Source: a virus
Reading direction: 5' to 3' (one strand)
IMG/VR virus record: IMGVR_UViG_3300042904_000438
Location: 1-26,842 of that record
DNA length: 26,842 nt
The notes under the pieces are model-generated. The model was not told the DNA's origin and searched no databases. It saw only the letters and a program-made list of their open reading frames with translations. Numbering within the stretch: position 1 is the stretch's first letter; the number at the start of each line of letters is the position of its first letter. The translations under genes and the position numbers were made by a program. This document shows, in pieces, positions 12,693 to 20,256 of this stretch.

Positions 12693-13223
12693 TCAGGCGA
12701 TCAGGGAACCGCGGTACGCGGCGGCGACGTCCCGCCACGGCCGGCCGGGGACGATCTTGTAGTTCGGGTCGTAGCGGACGGTGTAGTCGTCGATGCGTTC
12801 CGACACCGCGGAGGTCGGGTTGCTGTACATGCCGGACGCGATCTCCAGCACCGCCAACTTCACGTCGTCAGGGACGGTCGTGTATCCGTGGGTGAGGTCC
12901 ACTTCGAGCAGGTCGGGCACCGATGGGGAGTAGGACCCGAACCCGGCGGCCCGGTACAGCACGCTGTTGATCAGCGTCCACCCGGTCACGGCGACCCCGT
13001 TGATGCGGACCTCGTCGATGGCGGTGACCGGCTTGAACGGCAGGATCACGTTGGTGTGCCGGGTGCCGGTGGTGACCCAGGTGACCGACTGGGCGGCGAA
13101 CCAGGTGTCGGCTGCGGCCGAGAACTCCCCGGATGCCAGCGTCAGTGCCTGGTTCGCCGACGCCGTGTCGACATCGCTTTGTAGGTAGGCGGCCAGCTCC
13201 GACGCGAGGGCGTACTGGACCAC
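12693..13223 (-). CDS. Head-tail connector / adaptor (HK97 gp6-like)
   Basis: A 176-residue protein from GTG 13223 with AGGAGGCGAC directly upstream. The N-terminal helix pair (YALASELAAYLQSDVDTASANQAL, then SGEFSAAADTWF), the central strands (LPFKPVTAIDEVRINGVAV), LEVDLTHGYTTVPDDVKLAVLEIA and the C-terminal YTVRYDP...RDVAAAYRG are typical of portal-adjacent adaptor proteins (HK97 gp6/SPP1 gp15 type). It forms the ring under the portal. A hairpin terminator-like element lies between it and the gene upstream in the operon. Confidence 0.8.
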   Translation of the reverse strand: MVQYALASELAAYLQSDVDTASANQALTLASGEFSAAADTWFAAQSVTWVTTGTRHTNVILPFKPVTAIDEVRINGVAVTGWTLINSVLYRAAGFGSYSPSVPDLLEVDLTHGYTTVPDDVKLAVLEIASGMYSNPTSAVSERIDDYTVRYDPNYKIVPGRPWRDVAAAYRGSLIA

Positions 13224-13288
13224 GTCGCCTCCTACTGTTCAATTGAGCGGTGTGACTGCTATGTTGTTCGGGCCTCTTCCAGGGCACA

Positions 13289-13348
13289 GCTGGCGGCAAC
13301 TGGAGAGTCCCCGTTCGAAGTCCCTCCGGTTGTCGCCAGCGCCCTTTT
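13289..13348 (+). terminator. Long inverted repeat with plus-strand U-run
   Basis: A 17-bp stem (13289-13305 with 13324-13340, two G-U pairs) around an 18-nt loop is followed on the plus strand by GCCCTTTT (13341-13348), so it looks like a plus-strand terminator inside a 131-bp gap of the minus operon. On the minus strand it would be a stable leader hairpin before the connector gene. It may end a short plus-strand RNA starting near 13240. Confidence 0.5.
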
Positions 13349-13354
13349 ATGCGT

Positions 13355-13597
13355 TCAGTCCGCGGTGATCGAGTCCCGCACGACGCGGCGGGTGCGCCGC
13401 TCCCCCGGCCCCGCCGACGTGGTTTCCGTGGCCGTCGAGGTCGTGGAGTCGCGAGCGGCGGCAGCGTCTGCCGGCTCGTAGAACCGCTCTCGACCGATGA
13501 CCCGGGGGTCGTCTTCCGGGACCAGCGCCCCGACCCGCATGGTCACCGGGACGCCTTGGTGGTCGAACGAGTGGGCTTCCTTGACGCGCAGAGCCAT
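13355..13597 (-). CDS. Small phage protein, 80 aa
   Basis: MALRVKEAHSFDHQGVPVTM followed by RVGALVPEDDPRVIGRERFYEP and a charged Ala/Thr-rich tail. This 80-residue protein is of a type found again and again between capsid and connector genes of actinophages (VKEAH...G.P...R.GD...DDP.V.G.E..F). No function known. Its ATG overlaps the stop of the upstream gene (TGATG at 13595-13599), so translation is coupled. It ends before the 131-bp hairpin-containing gap. Confidence 0.75.
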   Translation of the reverse strand: MALRVKEAHSFDHQGVPVTMRVGALVPEDDPRVIGRERFYEPADAAAARDSTTSTATETTSAGPGERRTRRVVRDSITAD

Positions 13598-14223
13598 CAG
13601 CCGTCCGCCTTCGGCCCCTGCGACTGGGAGTCCTTCAGCTCACCCTCGGTCAGCGACTCGGTGCCGTACAGGGTCTGCCGCTCCCCGATCGGGCCGCCCT
13701 CGCGCAGCGACTCGTCCGACAGCCCGTGCGGGCCGGGCGAGAACATGCCCTTGCGGTCCTCGGCGGCCTTGTTCTCCCGGTCTTGCAGGTGCTTGCGGGT
13801 GAACGCGGCCTGGCCCATCACGTCCGGGCCGTCGACCTGCTGCGGCTTCGCCGGCCACTCCTCGACCTTGGGCCGCTGGTCTCCGACCCGGTTGTCGAGG
13901 CGGGCATCGACGTTGTCGGCGCCCGGCACGGTGGTGCGCCGCTCGTAGGACTCCCGCAGCTCGTCGGCGATGCCCGAGTTCGGGTCCTGGTCGCGGTTAC
14001 CGGTGCGCTGGCCGCGGACCGAGTCGCCGGAGGCGGTGCGGGCGGTGGTCTCCGACCGGGCACCGGTCGCGGACCGGTCACCGGTGGTGGCCTGCTTGTC
14101 GCCGGTGGCCTTGTCGCCGGCCTTGTCGCCGGTGGCCTTGTCCGCAGCGTTCTGCGCGGCCTTCTGGTAGTCGGCCGCCGACCGGTCGGGCGCGGCCTTC
14201 GGCTGGTTCTCACTGGTCGCCAT
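13597..14223 (-). CDS. Low-complexity hydrophilic protein of the head module
   Basis: A 208-residue, highly charged, probably disordered protein. Residues 25-65 carry short repeats (KATGDKAGDKATGDKQATTG), and the DNA shows matching GGTGGCCTTGTC repeats. The C-terminal half is less repetitive (VMGQAAFTRKHLQDRENKAAED, GMFSPGPHGLSDESLREGG). It contains no cysteine or membrane segment. It lies between the capsid-associated proteins and the connector block and is coupled to the 80-residue gene. A role as a flexible virion or assembly protein is possible, but I have no family match. Confidence 0.65.
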   Translation of the reverse strand: MATSENQPKAAPDRSAADYQKAAQNAADKATGDKAGDKATGDKQATTGDRSATGARSETTARTASGDSVRGQRTGNRDQDPNSGIADELRESYERRTTVPGADNVDARLDNRVGDQRPKVEEWPAKPQQVDGPDVMGQAAFTRKHLQDRENKAAEDRKGMFSPGPHGLSDESLREGGPIGERQTLYGTESLTEGELKDSQSQGPKADG

Positions 14224-14257
14224 CAGGGGCGTCCCTTCTTGTCGATGATGCGGTTGT

Positions 14258-14271
14258 TACAGTGCGCGGCT
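14258..14271 (+). promoter_or_regulatory. Leaderless-type promoter before ATG 14272
   Basis: TACAGT (14258-14263) followed by 8 bases and the ATG. No ribosome site fits the start. Confidence 0.4.
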
Positions 14272-14490
14272 ATGAAGCGGGTGCAGGTCATTTACGAACT
14301 CGGTGAGACGGTTCTTATTGACGAAGTTGTCGCCGAATACGTGAACGTGCGAGTACTGCCGGGACGGCGGGCCACCGTGAAAACGGCCACTCAATCAGCG
14401 CACTACTCCAAGGCTGGGCGCGTTCTGATCGACGAGAACTACGACGGCCCACCGATGCCGTTCACCCGCACACCGGTGACCGACCGGTAG
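14272..14490 (+). CDS. Small hypothetical moron protein, 72 aa
   Basis: MKRVQVIYELGETVLIDEVVAEYVN, a 72-residue protein with several beta strands and no cysteine. It is located on the strand opposite to the structural operon and fits exactly between two structural genes (one base from the end of the 138-residue capsid-associated gene). The longer plus-strand open frame extending back to 13726 is antisense shadow. The start is chosen because a -10-like TACAGT sits 8 bases upstream. Not recognised; it is the same kind of short, separately promoted insertion as the genes at 9317 and 18130. Confidence 0.6.
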   Translation: MKRVQVIYELGETVLIDEVVAEYVNVRVLPGRRATVKTATQSAHYSKAGRVLIDENYDGPPMPFTRTPVTDR

Positions 14491-14491
14491 G

Positions 14492-14908
14492 TCAGCGCTT
14501 GACGGGCTTGCTGGTTTCGCCGCCGAGGACGACGATCGCGCCGACGGTGCCGCCGGTGGTGGCGCCGGCGCCGGTGACCGAGGCCCGCACGTACCGCTTG
14601 GGGCCGTCGTAGCCGATCTCGGCGATGGTGTTCTGGGTGGCGGTGGTGAACGCGGCGGTGCCGCGGACGTGTTCAGCAGCAGCGGCGGCGAATGAGCTGC
14701 CGTCGTCGGAGTCCTGGACGGTGACGGTGTGCGTTCCATCGGTGATGGTGCCGGCGATGACCACCACCAGGCAGGTGGTGAATCCGTCGACGCCGCCGGA
14801 CGGGTCGGACTTGTCGACCGAGGTGCCGTTCGCGGTGACGTTCGCCCGCAGCGCGAGCGGCAGGGTGAGCCGCGCCAGGACGTCGTCGTACAGAGGCGAT
14901 TTCGCCAT
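14492..14908 (-). CDS. Capsid-associated protein, paralogue 2
   Basis: A 138-residue protein (MAKSPLYDDVLARLTLPLAL) closely related to the gene at 15186-15611; they share DPSGGVD.FTTCL, DSDDGSSFA and VVLGGETS.PVKR and are alignable throughout. The beta-sandwich-like composition, the place after the major capsid gene and the family (small hypothetical proteins after actinophage capsid genes) suggest a capsid decoration or stabilising protein. The two paralogues are separated by 277 bases containing two very strong hairpins, so their expression may differ. The C-terminus abuts the plus-strand moron gene (one base between stops). Confidence 0.75.
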   Translation of the reverse strand: MAKSPLYDDVLARLTLPLALRANVTANGTSVDKSDPSGGVDGFTTCLVVVIAGTITDGTHTVTVQDSDDGSSFAAAAAEHVRGTAAFTTATQNTIAEIGYDGPKRYVRASVTGAGATTGGTVGAIVVLGGETSKPVKR

Positions 14909-15145
14909 GGGGCGTACTCCCTATTGAGCTGAGCAGTGTGTAAGCTGGGCGGTGGGTCCCTGTCCCGACCGCGTTGGCAGGGGCCCGCCAGACTCGGTGG
15001 GTCCGCTCCCTGGCCGGCACAGACTCACCGCCGCGGCCCCCGCCCGGAAGCGGGCGCCGCACGGCGCGGTGGTCCCTTCTGCAGGGGGAGGGACCACCGC
15101 ACCACAAGCCACCTCACCCGACCGGCGCTGGTCAGGTGAGGTTCC
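14909..15145. other. Structured non-coding gap between the two paralogues
   Basis: No convincing gene. It contains a perfect 12-bp stem (15066-15077 with 15089-15100) and smaller GC hairpins. At its left end is TAAGCTGGGC (14941-14950), the same 10 bases used as a start-proximal promoter at 25671 and 26086. A plus-strand small RNA starting near 14950 is possible. Confidence 0.4.
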
Positions 15146-15183
15146 GGTGGCCCCCGCCTCCGAGACAACCGGCGGGGGCCACC
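15146..15183 (-). terminator. Terminator-like stem after paralogue 1
   Basis: A perfect 13-bp GC stem (15146-15158 with 15171-15183) and 12-nt loop lies three bases after the stop codon of the 15186-15611 gene. No U-run. Confidence 0.65.
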
Positions 15184-15185
15184 AC

Positions 15186-15611
15186 TCAACGCTTGACCGG
15201 CGTGCTGGTTTCACCGCCGAGGACAACGGCCGCACCGATCGCACCGCCGGTAGTAGCCCCGGTGACGGTGACCGAAACCCGCAGGTACCGCTTCAGGCCG
15301 TTGTAGCCCAGCTCAGCCATCGAGTGGCTGTCCCCCGATGACGCAGCGATCGACGGCGGCCCGCCGAACACGTCAGCCGCAGCGGCCGTGGCGAACGATG
15401 ACCCGTCGTCCGAGTCCTGAATTGTGACGGTATGCACCCCGTCGGTGATCGCCCCGGCGATGACCAGGAACAGGCAGGTCGTGAAGCTGTCGACGCCGCC
15501 GGACGGGTCCTGCTTGTCGATGACGGTGCCGTTGGTGGTGCCGTTCGTGCGTACCGCCAATGGCAAACAGAGCCGCGCCAGCACGTTGTCGTACAGCGAC
15601 GATTTCCCCAT
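15186..15611 (-). CDS. Capsid-associated protein, paralogue 1
   Basis: A 141-residue protein from the ATG at 15611 (MGKSSLYDNVLARLCLPLAV), with AAGGGGAG upstream on the minus strand; the open frame extends further but without a better start. It is the paralogue of the 14492-14908 product, with a longer variable loop (about residues 84-94, FGGPPSIAASS). It follows the major capsid gene after a 9-bp hairpin and is most likely a decoration protein. A tandem duplication followed by divergence explains the pair. I know no experimental data for this family. Confidence 0.75.
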   Translation of the reverse strand: MGKSSLYDNVLARLCLPLAVRTNGTTNGTVIDKQDPSGGVDSFTTCLFLVIAGAITDGVHTVTIQDSDDGSSFATAAAADVFGGPPSIAASSGDSHSMAELGYNGLKRYLRVSVTVTGATTGGAIGAAVVLGGETSTPVKR

Positions 15612-15638
15612 TGGCCGCGCTCCCCTTGAGCCCAACAA

Positions 15639-15666
15639 CAGGGCCGGAGCGTTCACCCCGGCCCTG
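15639..15666 (-). terminator. Hairpin after the capsid gene
   Basis: CAGGGCCGG (15639-15647) pairs with CCGGCCCTG (15658-15666), 11 bases after the capsid stop. No U-run; it may partly terminate or stabilise the capsid message. Confidence 0.55.
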
Positions 15667-15677
15667 CCGTTCACTTA

Positions 15678-17198
15678 CTACGTGACGTTGAGCATGCGGA
15701 ACGCGGCGTCGTTCACCGAGTCCGCACCCGTGCGGTAGTACGCGAACCAGCCACGCTGGCCGGTCGGGCGGCCGTTGGCCGTGCCGAACAGGTGCGGGAT
15801 GAACTCGACGGTCATGCCGATGCGGTCGGCGATGACGTAGTTCGAGAAGTCCCCGAACACCGCCATGTAGTTCTCCTGGGTGGCGTTGATGACGCCATCC
15901 ATGTCCTCAGCCTCGTAGATCGGCTTGCCGAGCAGGTTCGCCGGCCGGTCGTCGCCGAGCTGCGCCCACAGCGACGAACCACCGGCGGTGTCGAACTGCC
16001 GGGCCCGGTTGTAGAACGCGTTCGTGGCCAGCCACGCCGCCCGCGAACGGAACCGCGCCGGCAGGGCACCCTGCACGCTGTACAGGTCACCGACCGCGAG
16101 GGTGTCGGCGCCCGCGCTGGCGACGATCGACGAACCGCCGACCAGGGCGGTGACGATACCCGTCGGCTGGCCGGTACCCGTGCCCACCGCGAACGCGGCG
16201 GCCTCCAGGATGTCGCGGCCCTCGGCGAGCAGCCGGGCCACCTCCGCCGCGCCGTTGGCCATGTCCTGCAGCGCCTCGATCGACACCGGCACGAAACCCC
16301 GCGCCATGTAGATCGGGATGGTCGGCTGCGCGAACGTCGGGGCGTCGTCGGAAACCTGCGACGCCTCCGCGTCCCACGACCACGACACCGCACCCGCGGA
16401 CACACCGTTCCAGACATCGCCGGTCGCGACGACCTGCCGGGCGATCCGCCGGATCTCGTTGAGCGAACCGTTGGCCGTCACGATGACGGTCGGGTCCAGC
16501 TGGAACGGGATCAGGTAACCACCGGCCGAGTCCGTCAGCGACATGGCACGCACCGCGTCCAGGGCCCGCTTCTCGGTCTCGTCGAGCTCGTGCATCCGGT
16601 TCGTCGCGGCCTTCGCGAACGCCCGGATGTACGCCGGGCTGGAGCCGGCGAGGACCAGCTTCGCGATCTTCGCGTCCTTGTCGTCGAACCGCTCCAGGAT
16701 CTGGGTGGCGGCCTCCCGGACCTTGTCGTTGGCCGACGGCATCTTCTCGATGGCCGACAGGGCCCGCGACCGCAGCTCCAGGTTCACGTCCTCCCGGGTC
16801 CGGCCGAACGTGCGGATCTCGGAGAGGTCCCACGGGTTACGGAACCGCTTGTCCTCGACGCTGTCGGGCTCCAGGAACGCGTCCCGGTCGTACTCGCCGG
16901 TCGAGTGCGGCGACGTGCTGGCACCGAACGCGCCGCGCTCCAGGCGCAGGTTCGCCGCCGACACCCCGGCCGCAGCGGCCTTGATCTCGCCGACCTGAGC
17001 CTGACGCTCCAGGTACTTGCGGTGCTTGTCGGTGATCTTGAATTCCTCGCGGAGCTCCGAGAAGTACTGCTCGTCCTCGGGGTTGAGCTCGTCGAGCTCG
17101 CCGAGGCGCTCCAGTTCGGTGGTGATCTCCCGGAGCCGGTTGATGCACTGGGAGTGGGTCAGGGTGGGGCCCTTGTTCTGGCCCGTGTCGTCCGCCAT
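15678..17198 (-). CDS. Major capsid protein, HK97 fold
   Basis: A 506-residue protein. The first about 200 residues are charged and helical (LREITTELERLGELDELNPEDEQYF, then a long coiled region), the scaffold-like delta domain removed by the prohead protease. The HK97-type body begins near the LTDSAGGYLIPFQLDPTVIVT stretch (about 222) and continues with SWSWDAEASQVSDDAPTF, YMARGFVPVSIEALQDM, ILEAAAFAVGTGTGQPTG, AAWLATNAFYNRARQFD, and NYVIADRIGMTVEFIPHLFG. Length and layout are normal for actinophage capsids with a fused scaffold. The gene begins 6 bases after the protease gene and is probably expressed with it. Confidence 0.92.
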   Translation of the reverse strand: MADDTGQNKGPTLTHSQCINRLREITTELERLGELDELNPEDEQYFSELREEFKITDKHRKYLERQAQVGEIKAAAAGVSAANLRLERGAFGASTSPHSTGEYDRDAFLEPDSVEDKRFRNPWDLSEIRTFGRTREDVNLELRSRALSAIEKMPSANDKVREAATQILERFDDKDAKIAKLVLAGSSPAYIRAFAKAATNRMHELDETEKRALDAVRAMSLTDSAGGYLIPFQLDPTVIVTANGSLNEIRRIARQVVATGDVWNGVSAGAVSWSWDAEASQVSDDAPTFAQPTIPIYMARGFVPVSIEALQDMANGAAEVARLLAEGRDILEAAAFAVGTGTGQPTGIVTALVGGSSIVASAGADTLAVGDLYSVQGALPARFRSRAAWLATNAFYNRARQFDTAGGSSLWAQLGDDRPANLLGKPIYEAEDMDGVINATQENYMAVFGDFSNYVIADRIGMTVEFIPHLFGTANGRPTGQRGWFAYYRTGADSVNDAAFRMLNVT

Positions 17199-17204
17199 GG
17201 CGGG

Positions 17205-18089
17205 TCAGGTCCTTTCGATGGAGAGCAGGTAGCCGCGGGCGTGGCGGGCGAATTCCTTCGCCGGGTTCTTCACACGCTCCGGGGCAGGGGCGGACGGGTG
17301 CTCTCCAGACGAGGGCTCGCTGACGGGCGGCGCGGCCGGAACTTCTTCGGCCGGGTGCTCGACGGGCGGTTCCTGGTTGGGGGGCGGCGCGTCATCTTCA
17401 GCAGTGCGGGTGGAACGGGTAGCCGCGTCAGCGATGAACACGGCCTCGGCGAGCTTGTGACGCTCGCTCGGCTCGGTCAGCCGACCCAGATCGATCACGA
17501 CCCGGGACCGGACACCGACCGACGTCTCGACGTAGGCGGGCCACACAACCGGCCCCGCCTCGGTGATCTTCACTTCCTTCAACGTGCGCTGCAGCGGCCC
17601 GCGGTCCTGCGGGTCCCACAGCAGGTTCATGACTTCCTTCGGGTCCCGGATCAGACCGCCGGCCTTGTCGCGCCACTCCTCACGCACGACCGAGAACCGG
17701 AACGACATGCCCTCGACCGACTTCTCCCGGATCGCGTCACGCACCGGCTCGACGAGCCAGTTGTTGTGGAGCCGGCCCACCGCGTGCAGGCCGACGCCGC
17801 GCTTCTCCTCCATGGAGTCCCACCGGCCGATCGGCAACGACCCGATCAGCGGGTGGTGGCCGTGGTCGAACTGCAGCTTCGGCATCCGCTCCGAGATCGA
17901 CTTACGGAACGCGCCGAACGCCAACTGCTCGTCGAACGTGCCTTCCCACGAGTCGATCCGGGTGGGGGTGTTGAACACCGCGGCGATGCCGTCGATGGTC
18001 AATCCGTCGCCGGACTGGTCGTCGATCGCGCGGAGCGTGAACTGGGCCTCTCGGCACAGGTCATCCTGGTAAAGAGCCCGTTCAGGCAT
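17205..18089 (-). CDS. HK97-type prohead protease
   Basis: A 294-residue protein of peptidase family U35/S78. It shows the N-terminal LTIDGIAAVFNTPTRID strand, the catalytic His in LQFDHGHH (about His76) and the Ser in VEGMSFRFSVV (about Ser129), and then the family's VKITEAGPVVWPAY block (about 175). The C-terminal 85 residues are Pro/Glu-rich and ends in a basic helix, probably a self-cleaved targeting tail. It cleaves the delta domain of the capsid protein during head maturation. The gene lies between portal and capsid as usual. It is separated from the portal by a plus-strand moron, a tandem repeat and an RNA stem. Confidence 0.9.
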   Translation of the reverse strand: MPERALYQDDLCREAQFTLRAIDDQSGDGLTIDGIAAVFNTPTRIDSWEGTFDEQLAFGAFRKSISERMPKLQFDHGHHPLIGSLPIGRWDSMEEKRGVGLHAVGRLHNNWLVEPVRDAIREKSVEGMSFRFSVVREEWRDKAGGLIRDPKEVMNLLWDPQDRGPLQRTLKEVKITEAGPVVWPAYVETSVGVRSRVVIDLGRLTEPSERHKLAEAVFIADAATRSTRTAEDDAPPPNQEPPVEHPAEEVPAAPPVSEPSSGEHPSAPAPERVKNPAKEFARHARGYLLSIERT

Positions 18090-18129
18090 CCGAGTCGACT
18101 CCTTCCGGAAGGCATGTCAGGCTGACGTT

Positions 18130-18462
18130 GTGACGTTCATGGACGAGCTACGCGCTGGTCGCGCGAGCGCTGAAGACATCGATGACTGGATCGATTGCTG
18201 GCACATGGCCGACGGCATCGGCCGCCCACTGCACGTGCACCTCGGGCTGACCTGGGAGGAGTACCGGCACTGGGGCGCTACCGGGCGCCTGCCGGGGTAC
18301 TGCGAGGTGTGCACACTCGCCTACCGCGGCACGTGCTGCCCGAACGGCATCGCCCGTTCCCCCGAGGAACACCAGGCGGTACGGGTGAACGTTGAAGCCG
18401 CCCGCGCCGGCCGCAAGACCGCCGTCCAGGAACTCCAAGAACTCAAGGACGGAACCTGCTAG
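18130..18462 (+). CDS. Small moron protein, 110 aa, Cys-containing
   Basis: MTFMDELRAGRASAEDIDDWIDCWH..., a 110-residue protein from GTG 18130. A helical N-terminus leads to HLGLTWEEYRHWGATGRLP, a motif seen in many small actinobacterial proteins, then YCEVCTLAYRGTCC (likely zinc ligands) and a C-terminal basic helix. It is encoded opposite to the structural operon, between protease and portal. No good ribosome site is visible, and CAGGCT six bases upstream is only a weak -10. Its stop codon lies within the first of three 12-bp tandem repeats. Function unknown. Confidence 0.65.
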   Translation: MTFMDELRAGRASAEDIDDWIDCWHMADGIGRPLHVHLGLTWEEYRHWGATGRLPGYCEVCTLAYRGTCCPNGIARSPEEHQAVRVNVEAARAGRKTAVQELQELKDGTC

Positions 18463-18493
18463 CAAAGTTGCTAGCAAGCTTGCTAGCAACTTC
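18458..18493. repeat. Three tandem 12-bp iteron-like repeats with palindromic GCTAGC
   Basis: GCTAGCAAAGTT (18458-18469), GCTAGCAAGCTT (18470-18481) and GCTAGCAACTTC (18482-18493) follow without gap. The second and third also form a perfect 28-bp palindrome (18465-18492). The unit is AT-richer than its surroundings. Such phased 12-bp palindromic units suit cooperative protein binding; no other copy is seen in the window. Confidence 0.7.
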
Positions 18494-18533
18494 CCAGGTA
18501 CCGTGACGCGGTACGGCCTAGCACTAGATAAGA

Positions 18534-18599
18534 GCCCGCGTGCCCCGCCCCTTAAGAAGAGTGCTGAGACGGTGTAACCCCGTCATGGGGCGCGCGGGC
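18534..18599 (-). other. Long GC stem after the portal gene
   Basis: A 13-bp stem (18534-18546 with 18587-18599, one G-U) encloses 40 bases that contain a further GACGG/CCGTC hairpin. It starts 7 bases after the portal stop on the minus strand. It may terminate the portal message or act as a processing or stability element. Confidence 0.5.
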
Positions 18600-18605
18600 C
18601 GCCCG

Positions 18606-20003
18606 CTAGGCCTCGTCGTCGGTGACGTCGGTCTGGTCCGCGTCGCCGTCGTTGTCGTCCGCCGGGTGAGGCGGGTTGACGTTCTGCACCTGAACGGTCG
18701 GGATACCCGTGTGCTCCAACAGGCCCCAGTCCTCCGCGTCGACCGCAGCCACAACAGACTCCGGCTTCCACGCACCATCAACCAGCAGCCGCATGGTGGC
18801 CGCCTGCGCCTGCTGAATCTTCGCCGCAGCGTCGCGGTCCTCCCGCAGGAACGGCACGTCGCGGGAGTCGTACCACAACCGCTGCGCCGGGCCCGGCGGC
18901 GGCACCAGGTGCTCGAAGCTGCCGGCGGCGTTCTGCCACAACGGGTGCATCGTGCCGTCCGCGAACCGGCGCCGCGCCTGACCGTAGTTACCGGCGTTCA
19001 GGCTGGACCCCTGCAAACCCTCGGACAGGCCGACGATGACCGGTGGCACCCCGGCCGCCGCCGCGATCCGCGTCTCACCGGCACCCTGCACGACCTTGAA
19101 GTCGAGCTGCTTCATGTCCCGGCCGACCACAGTCGCGTCCGCACCCGGGGTCATGTACAGGGTGCGGTAGGCGTTCGCGACCCCCGAGTGGGAGCCCTCG
19201 ATCATCTCGACCTTCTTCAGGAACTCCTCGTTGGAGCGCGCCTCGATGCCCTTGATGACCATGTTCGGGGTGGCGCCGTTCTCGAAGAACTTCCGCTTGT
19301 GCGTGGTCATCAGCTGGTCGTTCTGGATCTCCCGGACCACCGGCGTCAACCACGACATTCCCCGGTACGTGGCAAGGGGGTCGGGCATGGGGGCGTGGTG
19401 GGCGACCTCGTCGCGCAGCAACGCCACCGAGTCGTTCCCGGAGTGCTGACCGCCCTCGGTGTACAGGTACCCGACCCGCCGCCACCCGACGGTGGCGCCC
19501 TGCATCCGCATCGGCGCGAGGACGATGTCGACCCAGTCCGGGCGCAGCCGCACGAGCTGCCCGTCGACGACCGTCCAGTACGAGTTACCGGCCAAGTCGA
19601 CGTCTTGGATGACGCGAGCCAGGAGGTCCTGGGTGGTGCCGCCGGGCCACGGCTTCTCCAGCAGTGTCAGCGACGGCATCCCGAACATCGTCGACGGGCG
19701 GCCCTTGTTCAGCCGCTGGTACTGGAACCGGATCCCCGAGAACACCAGCTGCCGCACAGCCATGCACGCGAACACCACACCGTTCGCGGCGAACGCCTGC
19801 GTGGCGTACGACTCCAACGAGTTGGTGATCCGCTCGGCCTTCTCCCCGGCCAAGGTCTGCTGGATCCCGACACCGGTGATGGGGTAGGCGTGCCCGTTGA
19901 ACCAGAATTCCGACGTGGCCGCGAGGTAATCGTCGACCGTGGTGATGGAACGCTCCGCGGGCGGGTCGAAGAACCAGTTCCGGAGCGCGTCTCGGAGGCC
20001 CAA
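18606..20003 (-). CDS. Portal protein, HK97 type
   Basis: A 465-residue protein from TTG 20003, with CTGGAGG seven bases upstream. The features are of HK97-family portals: an N-terminal helical region (RITNSLESYATQAFAANGVVFACMAVRQ), LLEKPWPGGTTQDLLARVIQDVDLAGNSYWT, PDWVDIVLAPMR, RGMSWLTPVVREI, FFENGATPNMVI, the wing/crown segment with GRDMKQLDFKVVQGAGETRIAAAAGVPPVIVG, and a Gln/Ala helix before an acidic disordered tail. It forms the dodecameric DNA channel. A 450-bp structured gap separates it from the terminase gene upstream in the operon. Confidence 0.92.
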   Translation of the reverse strand: MGLRDALRNWFFDPPAERSITTVDDYLAATSEFWFNGHAYPITGVGIQQTLAGEKAERITNSLESYATQAFAANGVVFACMAVRQLVFSGIRFQYQRLNKGRPSTMFGMPSLTLLEKPWPGGTTQDLLARVIQDVDLAGNSYWTVVDGQLVRLRPDWVDIVLAPMRMQGATVGWRRVGYLYTEGGQHSGNDSVALLRDEVAHHAPMPDPLATYRGMSWLTPVVREIQNDQLMTTHKRKFFENGATPNMVIKGIEARSNEEFLKKVEMIEGSHSGVANAYRTLYMTPGADATVVGRDMKQLDFKVVQGAGETRIAAAAGVPPVIVGLSEGLQGSSLNAGNYGQARRRFADGTMHPLWQNAAGSFEHLVPPPGPAQRLWYDSRDVPFLREDRDAAAKIQQAQAATMRLLVDGAWKPESVVAAVDAEDWGLLEHTGIPTVQVQNVNPPHPADDNDGDADQTDVTDDEA

Positions 20004-20256
20004 CGGATACCTCCAGATAGCTAAGCGGTGATAGAGTTGGACTCTGTCGGGCTGGGGTGAGTAGGCATGACCCCGACTGCAAGGGCCGCCGGGACTTAAA
20101 CCGGGTAAGACGGGGAGGCAAACCCCGCGCCTCCAACACCTCGGCCCGACTCAGCCAGGTACTGACGGACACCGAGTGCCGCGAACGTGATGCGGGCATC
20201 AGGATCGACCCAGTCGTGATCCTGGACAGCGAGGGCAATGACGTGAGGCCTTCGCA
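20004..20256. other. Non-coding gap, hairpin-rich
   Basis: No supported gene. There are several hairpins: AGAGT-TGG-ACTCT (20034-20046), GTCGGG with CCCGAC, and CGGGG-AGGCAAA-CCCCG. TAGAGT near 20033 could be a plus-strand -10. A plus-strand open frame from GTG 20057 crosses the tandem RNA-like repeats and the terminase stop and looks non-protein (Arg/Gly/Pro-rich second half). Confidence 0.4.

Noticed and set aside
13261-13368. Plus-strand 35-codon ORF MLFGPLPGHSWRQLE...
   Set aside because: It reads through a strong hairpin with a U-run, overlaps the end of a structural gene, and has no ribosome site.
14952-15341. Plus-strand ORF of 129 codons in the gap between paralogues
   Set aside because: Pro/Gly/Arg-rich, spans two perfect hairpins and runs antisense into the next gene.
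15792-18125. 777-codon plus-strand ORF
   Set aside because: Exact antisense of the capsid and protease genes; long antisense frames are usual in GC-rich DNA.
18540-20024. 494-codon plus-strand ORF
   Set aside because: Antisense of the portal gene without domain features.
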